Shown here: in pieces, positions 30,407 through 37,956 of the stretch | Numbering within the stretch: the first letter of the stretch is position 1 | Layout of the letters: the number at the start of each line of letters is the position of its first letter | Source of the DNA: Salinivirgaceae bacterium | Lineage (GTDB): Bacteria > Bacteroidota > Bacteroidia > Bacteroidales > SZUA-534 | NCBI GenBank assembly: GCA_016284875.1 | Contig: JAEEPS010000024.1 | Span: 1-37,956 of the forward strand | Direction: 5' to 3' | Length of the DNA: 37,956 nt | Translations under genes and position numbers: made by a program | The notes under the pieces: model-generated | The model's database searches: none | What the model was told of the DNA's origin: nothing | Seen by the model: only the letters and a program-made list of their open reading frames with translations

Positions 30407-31243
30407 ATGTCTACAATAAACTGCAGAGGAAGGCTCATTGATTTGTCAGAGCCGAAAGTGATGGCTATAGTGAACGTCACGCCCGATAGTTTCTATAGTG
30501 GAAGCCGCTGTCCGTCGACTGAGGCGGCTCTGGCTCGCGCCGAAGAAGCGCTGGTTCAGGGAGCCGAAATTCTCGATTTGGGAGCCTACTCAACTCGCTC
30601 GGGTGCGGCCGAAGTGCCGGCAGAAGAAGAGTGGCAGCGCCTGCAGCCCGTGGTGACCAAATTGCGCCGCCGTCATCCGCAAGCCGTCATTTCCATCGAC
30701 ACTTTCCGCAGCAGTGTGGCCGAGCGGGCTGTTGATGCCGGCGCCGACATTATCAACGATGTGTCGGGCGGCACACTCGACGAGCAGATGTTTGCCTCCG
30801 TGGCCCGCTTGCAAGTGCCTTACGTTCTGATGCACATGCGTGGAACACCGGCCACTATGCAGCAGCACACCAATTATAATAATCTGGTGGCCGATGTGAT
30901 GAGCGAACTGTCGCAACCGCTTCGCCGCCTGACCGATATGGGTGTACACGATGTCATCATCGACCCGGGATTCGGCTTTGCCAAAACGCTTGAGCAGAAC
31001 TACGAACTGTTTGCCCACCTCGCTGAGTTTTCGGTTTTCGACCGACCGTTGCTTGTGGGTATTTCGCGAAAATCGATGATTTATAAATTGTTTGGTATCA
31101 CACCCGAACAGTCACTTTGTGCCACCACCGCGCTCAATATGCTTGCTCTCCAAGGCGGCGCGTCCATTCTTCGCGTTCACGATGTGCCCGAAGCAGTGCA
31201 GGTTGTGAAAATGAGTGAATTATTAGTTAAAAATGAACGATAG
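30407..31243 (+). CDS. folP: Dihydropteroate synthase
   Basis: The 278-residue TIM-barrel enzyme condenses p-aminobenzoate with dihydropterin pyrophosphate in folate synthesis and is the sulfonamide target. Present are VNVTPDSFYSG (loop 1), the second loop as DLGAYSTRSG (57-66), FRSSVAERAVDAGADIINDVSGG, MHMRGTPATMQ, DPGFGFAKT and GISRKSM. In loop 2 the usual GG-x-S-T/S-R-P-G reads G-A-Y-S-T-R-S-G, so the conserved Pro next to the phosphate-binding Arg is Ser65 here. Substitution of the equivalent Pro64 to Ser in E. coli is, as I recall, linked to sulfonamide resistance. In many Bacteroidales cdaA follows folP directly; here an AddB-like gene lies between and cdaA is inverted. Confidence 0.95.
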   Translation: MSTINCRGRLIDLSEPKVMAIVNVTPDSFYSGSRCPSTEAALARAEEALVQGAEILDLGAYSTRSGAAEVPAEEEWQRLQPVVTKLRRRHPQAVISIDTFRSSVAERAVDAGADIINDVSGGTLDEQMFASVARLQVPYVLMHMRGTPATMQQHTNYNNLVADVMSELSQPLRRLTDMGVHDVIIDPGFGFAKTLEQNYELFAHLAEFSVFDRPLLVGISRKSMIYKLFGITPEQSLCATTALNMLALQGGASILRVHDVPEAVQVVKMSELLVKNER

Positions 31244-31345
31244 TTGTAAACTGATGGTTTCACAGCGCAACCATTGATTTGTCATTTTTTGAGCGCTAAA
31301 CGAAGAAATATAAGTGGTAGTCTGTTGCGATTCAAAACATCTGGC

Positions 31346-31353
31346 TAACTTTG
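31346..31353 (+). promoter_or_regulatory. Promoter of the AddB-like gene
   Basis: TAACTTTG matches TAnnTTTG exactly and lies 27 bp before the ATG at 31380. A GTTG is 18 bp upstream. Confidence 0.5.
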
Positions 31354-31379
31354 AAAAAAATAGATTAACAGAAAAAGAT

Positions 31380-34280
31380 ATGTCAACATTTCTTCACGAT
31401 GTCGCTGAATATATAATGGGTAGCCAAAACGACGACTTGCGCAACAGTTGTGCGGTTTTCCCCAACCAGCGTTCGGCTGTATATTTTTATGATGAGATAA
31501 AGAAGGATAATAGCAGGGTTACTTGGCTTCCAAAATGCATGACGATTGATGATTTTATGCATTCAATTGGCAACCAAAAAGTTGCATCGCAGATAACTTT
31601 GCTTACAACGCTCTATCAGGTCCATCAGGAACTTGTGGCAGAAAAAGAGGCTTTTGACAAGTTTTTCCCTTGGGCTCAAGTTCTTTTGGCGGATTTCGAC
31701 GATATTGACAAATATCTTGCAAATGCTGATGCTTTACTCCGTAATGTGCAGGATATTAAAGAATTGGATAGTGCGGTTGATTATTTGTCCGACAGTCAGA
31801 AAGACGCCTTAAAAAGATTTTTCCATGTAACATTCGAAGGCAAAGAAACCGAACTGAAAAAGCGTTTCCTCAGCATTTGGCATATACTTCTTCCATTGTA
31901 TAATGAGTTTGGTAAGAGACTGAATGATAAAGGTTTGTCGTACGAAGGACAAGTTTACCGCCGTGCTGCTGAAAAAATAGGTTCAGCCGATTATGAACTG
32001 CCGTTTTCCAAAGTGTTCTTCATAGGATTCAATGCCATCACCCGAAGTGAGGAACGTGTTTTTGAAGTGCTGAAAGCGCAAGGTAAAGCATTGTTTTTCT
32101 GGGATTACGACAATACCTATCTTAATAATGAGTTGCACGAGGCAGGTTTCTTCCTGCGGCGTCATGTCAAGGACTTCAATGCTCCCGATGATTTTGTGAC
32201 GTGCCACGATTTTGATTGGAATAATAAGAAAATCAGTATCATAGCCTCGCCAACCCTGAGCGGGCAGATGTCGGTTGCAGTGGCCCGGATAGGTAATTCT
32301 GATTCTGATGAGAGCGATTTGTCGGACACGGCTTTGGTACTTTCCGATGAGACTCAACTGATGAACGCCGTGGAGCATATTTCGCCCTATGTCAGCGATA
32401 TGAACGTGACAATGGGCTACAAAATTCGCAATTCGGTGGCAGGGCAGTGGATTGAACTGCTCATTCAACTTCAGGCGAACAAGCGTTCCTCAACTGATAA
32501 TGTGACGTTCTACTTTAAGAATGTGCTGGCGGTGCTTCAGCATCCGTTTTTTGTGTCGGTGAGTGCCGATTTCTCGAAACAGATGGCTGATAGAATCAAG
32601 AAGGAGGCTATGTTCCAGGTTGCACAGGGTGAGTTGACTACCGATGATTTTGGCAAGTTGGTATTTTGTAACCAGACTGACAGTCAGTCGTTTTCGGGCT
32701 ATCTGCTTGCCATTTTAAAATATTTGATGGCATCGTGGAATTCATCAGGAGATGATTCGTTTATTTTGCAAAAAGAATTGGTTTACAGGCTTATTTTGCA
32801 AATTCAGCAACTTGATACTGAGTTGTCAGCCGAAAAACTGACTATGGAGTTGAACACATATTATCAGTTGCTGCGCAAGTATGTCAACAGTTTGAAAGTG
32901 CCGTTTTCGGGCGAGCCTATTCGTGGATTGCAGATGATGGGTTTTTTGGAGACGCGTAACCTCGATTTCAAAAACCTTATTGTGCTGAATGTGAACGAAG
33001 GGACGATTCCTGTTGATGGGAGCGGACCATCGTTTGTGCCATATAGCCTTCGCAGGGCGTTTCTGCTGCCAACCCATGAGGAGCGTGAGGCCATGTATGC
33101 CTATTATTTCTTCCGACTTCTGCAACGTGCTGAAAACGTGACACTCACATATTTCGTTGGGAAAGTTGATGGTCGGGCAGGGGAGCCGAGCCGTTATATC
33201 ATGCAATTGCTTTATGGCGATTACAAAGCGGTTGAAGAACAGATTCAGTCCGATATTCGTGTGGCGTCGTCAGTGCCCATCGAAATGAAAAAGAACAAGC
33301 AGACGATGGAACTGCTTGAAACATACGTGAATAACGGAGGGAAGGATGATCCTATGTTGTCGCCGAGCGCATTGGTCACATACCAAAAATGTCCGCTGCA
33401 GTTCTATTTCAACAATGTTTTGCGGCTTTCGCCCGATGACGATATTGATGAAAACATCGATGACAGGCAGTTCGGTATCATTTTTCATGATGCAATGCAT
33501 GAGATATACAGGAGTGCCGTGGAAAAACCGAAGAGTGCCGATGAAATTGCAAAATTGGCTAAAGATTTGAGTAGCAGCCGAATCGATTATGCATTTGCGC
33601 GCCATATCTTCCCCAATAAGAAAGATATGCACCAACAGGCACTCGAAGGCAAAATTAATGTAAAGGACAATCTTAACGGAGCCAACAAGTTGGTTTATAG
33701 TGTGATTGAGCATTACGTTAAGTCGCAGTTGGAATTCGACAAAAGCGTGGCAAAAGAAAAACCAATCACGTTTGTGGCTCTTGAGGAGAAATATTCGATG
33801 TTGTTCCCGATAGAACTGAACGGGCGGAAAATAAAAGTTAATCTGGGAGGAATCATCGACCGCATCGACAAGATAGATGGCGAAATCCGCATAATAGACT
33901 ATAAAACAGGTGGAAACGATGTGGTGTGCGAAACGATTGATGAAGTCTTCGATTCTGCCAATATTTCGAAATATAAAGGCATATTACAAACATTGATTTA
34001 TTGTTTGATTTACAGCGATAAACATGCGGACGAGCACATCACTCCGCATCTGTTTATGACAAAGGAACTCGACCATGATCCTGATTTTAAGATTCGCAGT
34101 AGAAAAGACGAATTCTCAGAGGGCAGTTATCGAAGGGTGGAAGATAAGGTTAAAGAATTTGTAACCAATGTGTTGGCAGATATTTTTGATGCCAACAAGC
34201 CTTTTGTGCAGACCGACAACGAGGACAACTGCAAACATTGTAACTTCTTCTATTTGTGTAATAAGCAAGTATCCAATTAG
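31380..34280 (+). CDS. PD-(D/E)XK nuclease family protein, AddB-like
   Basis: ATG 31380 is chosen because it begins the typical MSTFLHDVAEYI start just after the promoter; a longer frame upstream is not needed. The 966-residue protein has a helicase-like N-terminal region without a Walker A (FPNQRSAVYF in its place), as in AddB. The RecB-type nuclease at the C-terminus has GGIIDRID and IRIIDYKTGG (about 820-850). The iron-sulfur cluster Cys set characteristic of AddB is one Cys in TYQKCPLQFYF (about 671) and three in NCKHCNFFYLC near the end. AddAB-type complexes resect double-strand breaks for recombination. The AddA/UvrD-type partner helicase is not in this window. Members in Bacteroidetes are about 950-1000 residues. 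Confidence 0.85.
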   Translation: MSTFLHDVAEYIMGSQNDDLRNSCAVFPNQRSAVYFYDEIKKDNSRVTWLPKCMTIDDFMHSIGNQKVASQITLLTTLYQVHQELVAEKEAFDKFFPWAQVLLADFDDIDKYLANADALLRNVQDIKELDSAVDYLSDSQKDALKRFFHVTFEGKETELKKRFLSIWHILLPLYNEFGKRLNDKGLSYEGQVYRRAAEKIGSADYELPFSKVFFIGFNAITRSEERVFEVLKAQGKALFFWDYDNTYLNNELHEAGFFLRRHVKDFNAPDDFVTCHDFDWNNKKISIIASPTLSGQMSVAVARIGNSDSDESDLSDTALVLSDETQLMNAVEHISPYVSDMNVTMGYKIRNSVAGQWIELLIQLQANKRSSTDNVTFYFKNVLAVLQHPFFVSVSADFSKQMADRIKKEAMFQVAQGELTTDDFGKLVFCNQTDSQSFSGYLLAILKYLMASWNSSGDDSFILQKELVYRLILQIQQLDTELSAEKLTMELNTYYQLLRKYVNSLKVPFSGEPIRGLQMMGFLETRNLDFKNLIVLNVNEGTIPVDGSGPSFVPYSLRRAFLLPTHEEREAMYAYYFFRLLQRAENVTLTYFVGKVDGRAGEPSRYIMQLLYGDYKAVEEQIQSDIRVASSVPIEMKKNKQTMELLETYVNNGGKDDPMLSPSALVTYQKCPLQFYFNNVLRLSPDDDIDENIDDRQFGIIFHDAMHEIYRSAVEKPKSADEIAKLAKDLSSSRIDYAFARHIFPNKKDMHQQALEGKINVKDNLNGANKLVYSVIEHYVKSQLEFDKSVAKEKPITFVALEEKYSMLFPIELNGRKIKVNLGGIIDRIDKIDGEIRIIDYKTGGNDVVCETIDEVFDSANISKYKGILQTLIYCLIYSDKHADEHITPHLFMTKELDHDPDFKIRSRKDEFSEGSYRRVEDKVKEFVTNVLADIFDANKPFVQTDNEDNCKHCNFFYLCNKQVSN

Positions 34281-34333
34281 CGAATGGATAATCGTGTTCT
34301 AAACTTATTGTGTTTATTGACAGTGGGTTAGAA

Positions 34334-35113
34334 TCAGTCCGCACCTGTTCCGAGAAGCGAAACCAACGTTTCTGGGGTGATGTCGTAGTTGATGTCGCCT
34401 TTGCGCACTAATGAAATGGAACCGGTTTCCTCCGACACGACAATGATTGAGGCTTCTGTCTCGTTCGACATGCTCAATGCGGCCCGGTGGCGCAGTCCAA
34501 GTTGGGGTGGTAGCACAAGGTCATCATCAATAGGCAGAACGCATCGTGCGGCCTTAATGTGGTCACCAATGATTATCATTGCACCATCGTGCATCGGACT
34601 GTTTTTGAAGAAGATACTCTCAATCAGCCGATGAGTGACGTCAGCGTTCAGTGTGTCGCCGCTTTGCACGTATGTTGCAAGTTCCGAGTTGTTTGTAAGC
34701 ACGATAAGTGCCCCCGTTTTGGTTTTCGACATATTTCGGCAGGCACGGCTAATCTCGCGCAAAGTTTTGCCAGATGTGGAGTTGTTGGCGTTGTCAAAAA
34801 AACGCGCCAGGGCAAAACGCTTTTTTACAAAATCGGTGTTGCCCAGCAGTAGCAAAAACTTTCTGATTTCCTGTTGGAAAAGCACGATTACGGCAATCAC
34901 ACCAACGCTGATGAATGAGTCGAGGATTGTTGATAAAAGGCTTAAATTCAAAAATTTAACAATCAGCCACACCATGTAGAGCAGCATGAGGCCGACAAAG
35001 ATGTTCATTGCCACCGTACCACGCACCAGTTTGTAGAGTTGGTAAAGGATAATGGCCACAAGTAGAATGTCGATGAAATCGACAAAACCGAACGTTATAA
35101 AAAGCAGCCCCAT
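34334..35113 (-). CDS. cdaA: Diadenylate cyclase CdaA
   Basis: The 259-residue enzyme makes cyclic di-AMP from two ATP. Three N-terminal membrane helices (about 10-90) anchor it. The DAC domain carries the DGA motif in PMHDGAMIII and the RHR motif in GLRHRAALS. This is the full catalytic set of the TIGR00159/CdaA family. The Firmicutes partner gene cdaR is not present, which is normal in Bacteroidetes. It is convergent with the AddB-like gene. The 236-bp gap on its other side is AT-rich and holds the upstream regions of cdaA and the SPOR gene. Confidence 0.94.
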   Translation of the reverse strand: MGLLFITFGFVDFIDILLVAIILYQLYKLVRGTVAMNIFVGLMLLYMVWLIVKFLNLSLLSTILDSFISVGVIAVIVLFQQEIRKFLLLLGNTDFVKKRFALARFFDNANNSTSGKTLREISRACRNMSKTKTGALIVLTNNSELATYVQSGDTLNADVTHRLIESIFFKNSPMHDGAMIIIGDHIKAARCVLPIDDDLVLPPQLGLRHRAALSMSNETEASIIVVSEETGSISLVRKGDINYDITPETLVSLLGTGAD

Positions 35114-35321
35114 CGGTCGTAAATTTTTGACGTGCTAATATAAGGCGAGTTGAAGAATTTTTTTGCGCAAGTCGGCTATTTTCATCCAAAAAAATGCCGA
35201 AAACGTTGGCAAACAGCCATTTTGCAATACTCATATTGCTTGTGTCTAATGCGATAAGTAATTGGTAAACAATAGTTTAATTGTTTTAATTAGTTTGTTG
35301 TCGCACAAATATTTTTTATTA

Positions 35322-35329
35322 TACATTTA
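35322..35329 (+). promoter_or_regulatory. Possible -7 element of the HU/SPOR gene
   Basis: TACATTTA (one mismatch to TAnnTTTG) is followed by C and lies 20 bp before the ATG. The nearest TTTG (35294-35297) is 24 bp upstream, longer than usual. Confidence 0.3.
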
Positions 35330-35349
35330 CACTATTAAAATAATTATCT

Positions 35350-36375
35350 ATGATTAGCAAGTACATAAAAGAACTGATACCAGGTAATTCGCGGATAATA
35401 ATTCCCGATTTCGGTGCATTCATGATTCAAGACACGCCGTCAGGTAAAGTCATAACATTCAACGATTTTCTGAAGTTCAACGACAGTGTTCTGCTGAACA
35501 AGATCATCACAAGTGAGAAGGTTGACGCAGCCAAGGGCAAGGAAGCCATAAAGACTTTTGTGTCGGAAATTGAGGCGGCTTTCAAGGCTGGCGAGAGTTT
35601 CGCTGTTGAAGGTGTCGGCTATCTGTCGAAAGATGGTCAGAACAATATCAACTTTGTTCAAGACGAAAACGCAAAGGAAAAAAGTAAACCGAAAGTAGCG
35701 GCCAAGCCGAAAACTGAAGTAAAAACGGAAGAGGCAAAACCCGCAGCGGCACTGGTGGCAGAACCGAAAGCCGAAGCACCGAAAGCACCAGAAGTAAAAC
35801 CGCAACCGGCTGCCGCGCCCAAACCGCAGACAAGCGCAACACAACCATCAGCATCAAAACCAAGCACATATAATAACAATAGTCATACAAATAATAAAAT
35901 GGAAATTAAAACTAAAAACAATAAGACGACTACTACCATCTTAATCATCGTTGCAGCATTAGTTATTATCGGAGTCCTTATTTGGATGGCCATCGATTTT
36001 AACTGGTTCGGACCATTCAAAAAGGCTAAAGAGGCTCCTGCACCAGTTGAGGTTATTGACACCACACCTGCTGTTGATACGTTGGCAGTTGATACTGTGT
36101 CTGTTGTTGAACCAGAGCCTGTGGTTGTTTCGGAACCTGTCGACCCGAACTCGATGCACTATCACCTCATTGCTGGTAGTTTTCAGGTTGAATCGAATGC
36201 AATCCGGTTTAAAGAAGATATGCGCAGTCGCGGTTACGAGGCCAACATCGTAAATCGCCGCCACAGCAGTTATTATTATGTCAGCATTAAGATGTTTGAT
36301 TCTTATTCAGAGGCTGTTTCTGAATGGCGCAACATGAATGCCGAGAATCCAAATATTTGGATATTAGTTAAGTAA
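35350..36375 (+). CDS. HU-like domain / SPOR domain membrane protein
   Basis: The 341-residue protein has four parts. The N-terminal domain (1-100, beginning MISKYIKELIPGNSRIIIPD, with VEGVGYLSKD) belongs to the HU/CCDC81-like family found in Bacteroidetes SPOR proteins. A low-complexity Lys/Ala/Pro/Glu linker (105-180) leads to a single membrane helix (about 196-215, TTTILIIVAALVIIGVLIW). A C-terminal periplasmic SPOR domain (about 270-341, YHLIAGSFQVESNAIRF) follows. SPOR domains bind denuded glycan strands at the division septum. The architecture may connect septal wall to a cytoplasmic DNA- or protein-binding domain; that last step is inference. Confidence 0.88.
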   Translation: MISKYIKELIPGNSRIIIPDFGAFMIQDTPSGKVITFNDFLKFNDSVLLNKIITSEKVDAAKGKEAIKTFVSEIEAAFKAGESFAVEGVGYLSKDGQNNINFVQDENAKEKSKPKVAAKPKTEVKTEEAKPAAALVAEPKAEAPKAPEVKPQPAAAPKPQTSATQPSASKPSTYNNNSHTNNKMEIKTKNNKTTTTILIIVAALVIIGVLIWMAIDFNWFGPFKKAKEAPAPVEVIDTTPAVDTLAVDTVSVVEPEPVVVSEPVDPNSMHYHLIAGSFQVESNAIRFKEDMRSRGYEANIVNRRHSSYYYVSIKMFDSYSEAVSEWRNMNAENPNIWILVK

Positions 36376-36397
36376 ATTAACGAAAACAGTTAATAGT

Positions 36398-36430
36398 AAA
36401 AGGTCTTCATTAATTTGGAGACCTTTTTTT
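36398..36430 (+). terminator. Terminator of the HU/SPOR gene
   Basis: AAAAGGTCT (36398-36406) pairs with AGACCTTTT (36419-36427), with a T-run continuing to 36430. Confidence 0.85.
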
Positions 36431-36522
36431 GTGAGCATTATTGAAAGTGTTGTTTTGATATAGAGGGATTGATATTAATAGAAACGAACTCTCGCTTTTC
36501 GATTTTTCTTGCTGTCTGAAGA

Positions 36523-37956
36523 TTATTTCTCTTCTTCCTGCGGCAGCGGGAACGACACAAAGAACGATGTGCCTTTGCCTACTTTTGAGTAGAACCAGAT
36601 GGCGCCGCCCGCATCTTCCACAATGTTCTTGACAATAGCAAGTCCCAGGCCTGTGCCGCTTGTTTTGGTGGTGAAATTCGGCTGGAACAGTTTGCTCTCC
36701 GTTTCGGGCGATATGCCAATGCCGTTATCCTGAACCTCAACCACAGCGCGGCCCTTGAAACTCCGCAGCGATATGTTGATGCGGCCTTTCTGTTTCTTTG
36801 GAATGGCTTGTATCGCGTTCTTAATCAGGTTATTAAACACTTGCAGCATTCGCTCGTTGTCCGCAATAATGAACACTTGTTGTCCTGCGGGTTCGGTGAA
36901 GGTGATTTTGGTGTTTGTGGTGTCGCGGAACAACTCAACGCTTTGGTTGACACGCTCGTTGAGGTTCACCAGTTCGGTGCGGCCTTCGGGCATACGCGCA
37001 AACTGCGAGAATTCCGACGCAATCGACGAGAGACTGTCGATTTGCTCAATCAGTGTGCGCGCAGTGTTCTCGAACCGCTCGTTGAAGTCAGGGTCACCGT
37101 TGCGCTGCGAGCGCTCGAGCAGTTGCACACTCAATTTCATCGGGGTGAGCGGATTTTTGATTTCGTGGGCCACCTGCCGCGCCATTTCGCGCCAAGCGCT
37201 CTCACGCTCCGATTTGGCCAGCCGCGTGGCACTAATGCTCAACTCATCGAGCATCAGATTGTACTCATTCACAAGTTCGGCAATCTCATCGTCGCCCGCA
37301 TACTCAACGCGTTGGTTGCTCTTGCCCAAATCGATGCTGCGGATTCGTTCCTGAACATCGATAATTGGTTTGGTGATTCGTTTCGAGAGCAGAATGGCTA
37401 TAATCACACTTAGCATTACCAAAACCACATAGATATTGATTACGGCCACCGACACACTCGTAAGTTCTTGACGCAAAGGTGTTTGCTTGATAAAGTACGG
37501 CAGATTGATGTAGGCAAGCAGTTTGTTGCGCGAGTTGATGAACGGCACGTAGGCTGAGTAGTAGTTCATTCCGCCGATGTTTTCCTTCTGAACAAGTCTC
37601 GATTTGCGGTTCATCTCCAACTCACGGTAGGCCGAGGGGTTCATCTTTCGGCTTGTGAGTTTGCGGCTGTAAATCTCGCGGCGCGATGTGGCAATCAGGT
37701 CGCCGTTCTGGCTGTAGAGATTGATGTCGGTGAGGAAAGTGTTTGAGAACGAAGTGAGCAAATTGTTCAGTTCGTTGGCAGGTATCTTCTTGATATCGGT
37801 GGTGTTGGCGTATCGCTGCTCAAATTCTATCAGCACCGACTGCAGTTTACTCGCCATAATGTCGTTCTGCGACCGCTTGTAGTGGTTGATGGTGTAGTAA
37901 ACCACACCGCCAGCCACTGATACAGAGGAAATTAGCAACACGGTGAGTATCGACAC
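36523..37956 (-). CDS. NtrY-like sensor histidine kinase, N-terminus outside window
   Basis: The frame is open to the right edge (the first codon visible happens to be GTG), so the start is most likely outside. The visible 477 residues hold a membrane helix, an extracytoplasmic sensor domain (about 25-165) and a second membrane helix (about 168-190). A HAMP domain follows, then HisKA with the phosphoacceptor His in RQVAHEIKNPLTPMKLSVQ. The HATPase domain has LIKNAIQAI (N box), DNGIGI (G1) and TSGTGLGLAIVKN (G2). The His-Glu-Ile-Lys-Asn-Pro-Leu-Thr-Pro motif is that of NtrY/NtrB-type kinases, which usually partner sigma-54 activators; the HTH-less regulator at 5439-6614 is the only such regulator visible. 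Confidence 0.88.
   Translation of the reverse strand: MSILTVLLISSVSVAGGVVYYTINHYKRSQNDIMASKLQSVLIEFEQRYANTTDIKKIPANELNNLLTSFSNTFLTDINLYSQNGDLIATSRREIYSRKLTSRKMNPSAYRELEMNRKSRLVQKENIGGMNYYSAYVPFINSRNKLLAYINLPYFIKQTPLRQELTSVSVAVINIYVVLVMLSVIIAILLSKRITKPIIDVQERIRSIDLGKSNQRVEYAGDDEIAELVNEYNLMLDELSISATRLAKSERESAWREMARQVAHEIKNPLTPMKLSVQLLERSQRNGDPDFNERFENTARTLIEQIDSLSSIASEFSQFARMPEGRTELVNLNERVNQSVELFRDTTNTKITFTEPAGQQVFIIADNERMLQVFNNLIKNAIQAIPKKQKGRINISLRSFKGRAVVEVQDNGIGISPETESKLFQPNFTTKTSGTGLGLAIVKNIVEDAGGAIWFYSKVGKGTSFFVSFPLPQEEEK

Overview
The window is a 38 kb chromosomal segment of a member of the Bacteroidales. The evidence is the promoter elements, which fit the Bacteroidetes consensus (TTTG, about 19 bp, TAnnTTTG), the CarboxypepD_reg-like/beta-barrel outer-membrane protein, a SusC-style linker, the parAB-DUF5683-lytic transglycosylase block, and folP and cdaA close together. 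The species cannot be fixed from sequence alone. No rRNA, tRNA, CRISPR array, transposase or prophage gene was seen. Both edge genes are cut by the window: an AAA/DUF4143-type ATPase on the left and an NtrY-like histidine kinase on the right.

Layout from the left. 1-3427: ATPase fragment with iterated upstream repeats, the site-2 protease rseP, an intergenic gap with two promoter-plus-hairpin units (possible small RNA and leader attenuator), and an O-methyltransferase. 3511-10007 (minus): a NatAB-type ABC exporter, an exopolyphosphatase, a sigma-54-type response regulator without its DNA-binding domain, and a DUF4139 protein with a SusC-like insert. 10073-12528 (minus): a small accessory island with an ATGA-coupled three-gene DUF3791/DUF3990 cassette (ADP-ribosyltransferase-like, toxin-antitoxin-like) and a GIY-YIG nuclease. 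12774-18143 (minus): envelope and segregation block parA-parB-DUF5683-MltD/LysM-SGNH hydrolase. 18418-21115: small secreted or anchored proteins, a lipoprotein, a HEAT-repeat protein and a structured three-way-junction sequence. 21124-25036 (minus): a zinc-ribbon protein and a macro-like/YopX-like fusion, behind a C9A9 tract at a predicted transcription start, and then a compact sulfur-relay operon. 25317-30305 (minus): a large TonB-receptor-like barrel, a polysaccharide deacetylase and a secreted unknown. 30407-37956: folP, an AddB-like PD-(D/E)XK protein, cdaA (c-di-AMP synthesis), an HU/SPOR protein and the histidine kinase.

The strongest candidate for an under-described system is the sulfur-relay operon at 22718-25036. 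It encodes a ThiS/MoaD-like carrier, a ThiF/MoeB-like activating enzyme, a DrsE_2 protein, a TusA protein and a JAMM metalloprotease. The carrier does not end in free Gly-Gly but in Gly-Gly-Gly-Cys-Arg, so it should need trimming before it can be adenylated, and the JAMM protease is the obvious trimming enzyme. This parallels the QbsE/QbsD and HcyS/HcyD protein-thiocarboxylate systems, but no acceptor enzyme is encoded beside it, so the end product is unknown. A palindrome fills the spacer of its putative promoter.

A second window-wide pattern is a set of degenerate tandem heptamer or octamer repeats in at least nine gene-flanking positions, each with a different unit sequence but the same 7-8 bp periodicity.
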